From contig CAYREF010000062.1 of the NCBI GenBank assembly GCA_964423265.1, forward strand, positions 1 to 7,976: 7,976 nucleotides of DNA. Direction: 5' to 3'. The first letter of the stretch is position 1. Every line of letters begins with the position of its first letter. Position numbers and translations under genes: made by a program. The notes under the pieces are model-generated. The model worked only from the letters and a program-made list of their open reading frames with translations. It ran no database searches and was not told the DNA's origin. Shown piece after piece: positions 5,626 to 7,976 of this stretch. Source of the DNA: M55B165 sp964423265. GTDB lineage: Bacteria > Actinomycetota > Humimicrobiia > Humimicrobiales > Humimicrobiaceae.

Positions 5626-6306
5626 ATGAAAAATATTGACATAAATAAGTTAATTGATAATATTTTGCCCCAGGACAATGAACTAATCAAATTAAAAAAG
5701 GTTCTAAACTGGGAAAAAATAAACAGCATATATAAAGAATGCTTTCCTTCAAAAAGAGGAGGGGCCACCAAAAAAACAGACCTGTCCCTGGGACTGATAC
5801 TTCTAAAAATCTGTACAAAAAGCCGGACAGGGCTCTGATAGAAGAGTTTCACCTAAATAATGCATATATGCATTTCTGCGGTCTCTCCTGCGGTGAGGTG
5901 GCAGATGCAAACAGGGAGGGTAAAAAAATAATAGATCACTTAACCCTTGTAAAGATAAGAAAAAGGCTTGGCCTGAAAAAAATAAAGGCGATACCGGATG
6001 CCTTCACCGGTGAGCTTGTAGATAAAAAGATAATAGATGGCAAATACCAAAATTATAAAAAAAGCCAGATCAATTGCCAAAGTCTACCATAGTGCCTTCA
6101 AAAAGACTAAAAAACTTCTAAAAGATACAGCTACGCACACTTCTAGCTATTGCAAAAGAACAGATAGGAAAGGTTAAAACTAAATCAGTACGTGAAGAAA
6201 ATGTGGGATAGATAAAAAAAGTTGAGAGAAATTCTGCAAAAGGCAGGATAAAGAAAAGTACAGGAGATAAGGGAGGGGATATTGAAGATATTAGGGAAAA
6301 ATAAAA
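5626..6306 (+). pseudogene. Decayed DUF772-type (IS5/IS1182-like) transposase
   Basis: The coding order is clear but spread over frames. Segment 1 (from ATG 5626) includes KKVLNWEKINSIYKECFPSK and KKTDLSLGLILLK. A missing A in the A5 run near 5806-5810 shifts it, and segment 2 continues with NLYKKPDRALIEEFHLNN, AYMHFCGLS, REGKKIIDHLTLVKIRKRLG and FTGELVDKKIIDGKY (to about 6050). Segment 3 then reads KKARSIAKVYHSAFKKTKKLLK (about 6057-6123), and segment 4 LLAIAKEQIGKVKTKSV followed by TAG (6209-6211) and further codons to about 6304. The DUF772 N-terminal domain is recognisable; in this group I expect a DTT-containing stretch with the first catalytic Asp soon after GKY, and it is missing, implying an internal deletion. 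The rest of the DDE core is not seen. I found no terminal inverted repeats. It is dead. Confidence 0.82.
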
Positions 6307-6474
6307 TAATCCTTTAATGGTGGGAAGGAAAGCAAACCTGTGCAGTCGGAAGACTCTGGAAAATAAAGTAATAGCAAAAAGCCAGTCATTCAAAATGTAA
6401 GCTTTTCAATCTTCATCTATCTTCTGAGTATGGACAAGTCTTTTATTGTTTTAAAATGCTTTGCATATAAAAAA

Positions 6475-6885
6475 TCACTTTTTTTTGCGATAAACTTCCA
6501 AAAATTTGGCAGGTGATAATACTCGAATGCCTTTAAGCTTCTTAACCGGGTAATGTTTTAAATTTCCTGTTACTAAATATCGGGCTCCACAAGCAAGTGC
6601 CACCTCTAAAAAAGGTTCATCATCTTCATCCGGCAGCCTTTTGGCAAGAGGTTTTCCTGTAGTTAGATGTCCATTATTTTTTATTTGTTCAAGTAAATCA
6701 TCTACAGATTCTTGGTCAAAAGAAAATTTTTCCCGGATTAAAACACTTCTATACTCAGAAAAAATTCTGGAGTCATAACAAAGTTCTAAATCTCCTGAAG
6801 CTACCTGCCTTATAATTTGACCTGTTGGGGCAAATGGAGAAAGTAATCCCGAGACTATGACATTAGTATCCAGAACTACTTTCAA
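6475..6885 (-). CDS. PIN-domain ribonuclease toxin (VapC-like, PIN_3 type)
   Basis: This frame of 136 codons is a PIN-domain protein of the kind annotated as a putative toxin of a toxin-antitoxin system; PIN toxins are metal-dependent endoribonucleases. Acidic active-site candidates are Asp6 in VVLDTNVIVSG, Glu44 in SEYRSVL, Asp86/Asp88/Asp89 in LPDEDDEPFLEVALA, and the C-terminal TGN (106-108) where many members have TGD. Length and order are normal and there is no break. The start is a TTG at 6885-6883 that overlaps the antitoxin TGA (four-base TTGA overlap), with AAAGGA about eleven bases before it; the strong coupling and weak start suit a toxin made in lower amount than its antitoxin. 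The next gene downstream is a dead transposase. The target RNA cannot be predicted. Confidence 0.9.
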   Translation of the reverse strand: MKVVLDTNVIVSGLLSPFAPTGQIIRQVASGDLELCYDSRIFSEYRSVLIREKFSFDQESVDDLLEQIKNNGHLTTGKPLAKRLPDEDDEPFLEVALACGARYLVTGNLKHYPVKKLKGIRVLSPAKFLEVYRKKK

Positions 6886-7172
6886 TTTTCTTTTCGTTCC
6901 TTTCTCACATCTGCAATCTCTTGGTTAATTTCATCCAGAGTTGTACGATTAGTACCTTTCTCAACTGAAAGCCTTTGCATCGAATTCACCGCTTCCATTG
7001 CCCGCAGTCTCCGGATTATAGCAAGAGATTCTTCGATTTTCTCAGCGGAAGTGGCAGTTAGGATTGCAATGGGCTTACCATTACATGTAAGTACCATTTC
7101 CTTTTCCTTTGGAAGGTCTCGTCGAATCTTTGCTGAATTATTGCGTAAGTCTCTTATAGTTATAAATCTCAT
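6882..7172 (-). CDS. Phd/YefM-family antitoxin
   Basis: The 96-residue protein begins MRFITIRDLRNNSAKIRRDL and continues with a strand and turn LTCNGKPIAILTA (about 28-40), the DNA-binding Phd/YefM fold (PF02604). The C-terminal half (about 45-96) is charged and helical, the part that normally wraps the toxin. Such antitoxins neutralise their partner and repress their own promoter. The start is clear: a perfect AAGGAGG (7187-7181) eight bases before ATG. It is the first gene of a two-gene operon with the PIN toxin and overlaps it by four bases. Pairing of a Phd-type antitoxin with a PIN toxin is known. A promoter with a direct repeat lies just upstream. Confidence 0.9.
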   Translation of the reverse strand: MRFITIRDLRNNSAKIRRDLPKEKEMVLTCNGKPIAILTATSAEKIEESLAIIRRLRAMEAVNSMQRLSVEKGTNRTTLDEINQEIADVRKERKEN

Positions 7173-7197
7173 TTTATAAACCTCCTTGTTAGTTCGT

Positions 7198-7226
7198 AAG
7201 GTACCCTATTGTCATACAATTGTCAA
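7198..7226 (-). promoter_or_regulatory. Promoter and candidate operator of the antitoxin-toxin operon
   Basis: On the minus strand TTGACA (7226-7221) is followed after 17 bases by TACCTT (7203-7198), giving a leader of only about 20 bases that carries the AAGGAGG site. TGACAAT occurs twice, 11 bases apart, across the -35 box and spacer, one helical turn, as would suit autoregulation by the antitoxin. The -10 box is a poor match. Confidence 0.5.
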
Positions 7227-7311
7227 CATACTGGATATAATTCAATGAGTTTACTTGGGTAATTTAAAAAACTCAAACGGCTTTATTGTAGCTAAAAAGG
7301 CCTACCTTTCT

Positions 7312-7333
7312 ATTTAAAGCTGGCACTTTAAAT
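7312..7333. repeat. Perfect 8-bp inverted repeat ATTTAAAG-N6-CTTTAAAT
   Basis: Arms at 7312-7319 and 7326-7333 pair perfectly around CTGGCA. It lies about 85 bases upstream of the toxin-antitoxin promoter and just before the transposase remnant. No T tract follows on either strand, so it is not a typical terminator. Confidence 0.45.
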
Positions 7334-7349
7334 CGGATAATCGAAATAA

Positions 7350-7658
7350 ACCAAAAAGGAGGCAAGACATAAAAATTTTTCCCTTTACTATGGAATTTTT
7401 ATGCCCACAGCTCTGGAATTTTGGTTGACCTTGAGGACAGCAAATACCTGGAAAGAAGACCATACCTACAGGCACAGCAGTAATGGGATAATGGCTTTCT
7501 TGTTATTTTTATTTATTGCCGTAAATATCTTCAATATCTTTTGGGCTGGAAACATAAAAGGCAATAAAATAAAAACCAAGCTTAGTCTGATAAAGCAAAT
7601 AAAGGGAGGCTTCTTAAGACTTAGCCTCCCGCTCCCACCTATCCCAATTCATATATAG
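7350..7658 (+). pseudogene. Probable C-terminal remnant of a DDE transposase (IS4-like)
   Basis: The frame is open from about 7350 and stops at TAG 7656-7658. The recognisable part after the ATG at 7401 reads like the tail of a transposase, where a basic and aromatic stretch (WKEDHTYRHSSNGIMAF) leads into a hydrophobic helix (LLFLFIAVNIFNIFW) and ends with IKTKLSLIKQIKGGFLRL. IS4-like enzymes commonly end in such a block after the catalytic Glu. No upstream catalytic region is present: the preceding DNA is the toxin-antitoxin control region. No ribosome site serves the 7401 ATG (an AAGGAGG at 7356-7362 lies too far ahead). It is best read as a fragment; the exact IS family is uncertain. Confidence 0.45.
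7604..7630 (-). terminator. Hairpin GGGAGGCT/AGCCTCCC followed by a T-rich tract on the minus strand
   Basis: A perfect 8-bp GC-rich stem (7604-7611 with 7623-7630) has an 11-base loop. On the minus strand it is followed by TTTATTTGCTTTAT, a fair rho-independent terminator outline; on the plus strand no T tract follows. It lies within the transposase remnant and could stop transcription from the right before it reaches the toxin-antitoxin operon. No minus-strand gene is seen just to the right. Confidence 0.45.
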
Positions 7659-7886
7659 CACGACTGAGTTATTAGTATTTAAAAGACCACCTACCAAACA
7701 AAATTTAATTTTAGCAAGTTTTAGAGGTTTTAAGCACCTCATAACCCAGAAATTGCGATAATTTCACCCTCAAAATCATAATTTAGAAAATGGTAAAGTA
7801 AGTAGCTATTAAAATTTCCTCATTTTCAGGGCTTTTAGGATAAAATCAAGGTAAGGTGATTAATTCCTGTCCTATCCTGTGTTTAA

Positions 7887-7915
7887 TTTACATTAGTTGT
7901 GTTTGGTTGTATTAT
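7887..7915 (+). promoter_or_regulatory. Promoter of the gene at the right edge
   Basis: TTTACA (7887-7892) and TATTAT (7910-7915) are 17 bases apart, each five of six to the sigma-A consensus. The predicted transcript start (about 7922) falls at the GGGTGG ribosome site, so the leader would be very short. Confidence 0.6.
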
Positions 7916-7931
7916 AAAAAGGGTGGATAAA

Positions 7932-7976
7932 ATGACTAAACTACTAACAGCTCAGGAATTGGCTGAGAATTTAAGT
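7932..7976 (+). CDS. Start of a gene, probably a small helix-turn-helix/excisionase-type protein (cut by the window edge)
   Basis: Only 15 codons are visible: MTKLLTAQELAENLS. This resembles the opening of MerR/excisionase-like helix-turn-helix proteins, where 'LLTxxELAExL' forms the first helices and is followed by a 'sxxTixrwi' helix that would be outside the window. The ATG at 7932 is supported by GGGTGG six bases upstream and the promoter at 7887-7915. The 273 bases before it (7659-7931) hold no other gene that I can see. The function stays tentative because the length and C-terminus are unknown. Confidence 0.6.
   Translation, partial: MTKLLTAQELAENLS

Noticed and set aside
5604..5852. 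Minus-strand frame opposite the start of the decayed transposase
   Set aside because: It mirrors the transposase coding sequence and shows no family motif.
6118..6393. Minus-strand hydrophobic open frame behind the decayed transposase
   Set aside because: The plus strand there carries transposase-like segments; the hydrophobic pattern is what antisense of Lys/Glu-rich coding gives.
7369..7402. ATAAAAATT/AATTTTTAT pairing as a terminator or IS end
   Set aside because: It is A/T only with a 16-base loop, in very AT-rich DNA, and no gene end or matching distant copy supports it.
1..7976. CRISPR array or other regularly spaced repeats
   Set aside because: No repeat recurs more than twice at regular spacing anywhere in the window.

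Overview
The window looks like a piece of chromosome from a low-GC Gram-positive anaerobe, most likely a member of the Clostridia. The evidence is AT-rich DNA with long A and T runs, frequent AGA and ATA codons, a lipoprotein-type binding protein, AGGAGG-like ribosome sites, and insertion-sequence debris of types common in such genomes. The species cannot be fixed from the sequence alone.

Left end (1-545), minus strand: the last codons of an IS21-type istA overlap the start of istB, which runs off the window edge. This remnant lies directly behind the next operon.

Metal-chelate uptake operon (545-3514), minus strand, read from high to low coordinates: a lipoprotein substrate-binding protein, a FecCD/BtuC-type permease and a FecE/BtuD-type ATPase. 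A good sigma-A-type promoter with an inverted repeat over the predicted transcript start precedes it. Together they would import an iron-siderophore, heme or corrinoid-like ligand: the lipoprotein captures it, the permease forms the channel, the ATPase drives uptake. The permease reading frame lacks its first membrane helix. That helix is encoded just upstream but is separated from any usual start codon by a frame problem at an A6 run.

Middle (3515-5625): two long gene-poor stretches surround a small protein of unknown role (4238-4534) and a 138-residue frame (5072-5488). The latter appears to be a deletion fusion of a small DUF4258-like protein with a DUF2283 protein, two genes I recall as frequent neighbours. 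The gaps hold short coding-like fragments, a perfect 11-bp hairpin, a tandem 16-bp repeat and a pair of related 16-bp direct repeats.

Right part (5626-7976): a decayed DUF772-type transposase in at least three frames, then a compact Phd/YefM antitoxin plus PIN-domain toxin pair on the minus strand with its own promoter, then the tail of another probable transposase, and finally the first 15 codons of a plus-strand gene with a strong promoter, probably a small helix-turn-helix (excisionase-like) protein.

Overall this is an ordinary uptake operon beside an accessory patch of toxin-antitoxin-like genes and dead mobile elements. I found no convincing new multi-gene system. The most interesting points are the permease frame break, the DUF4258-like/DUF2283 fusion and the operator-like dyad at the transport promoter.
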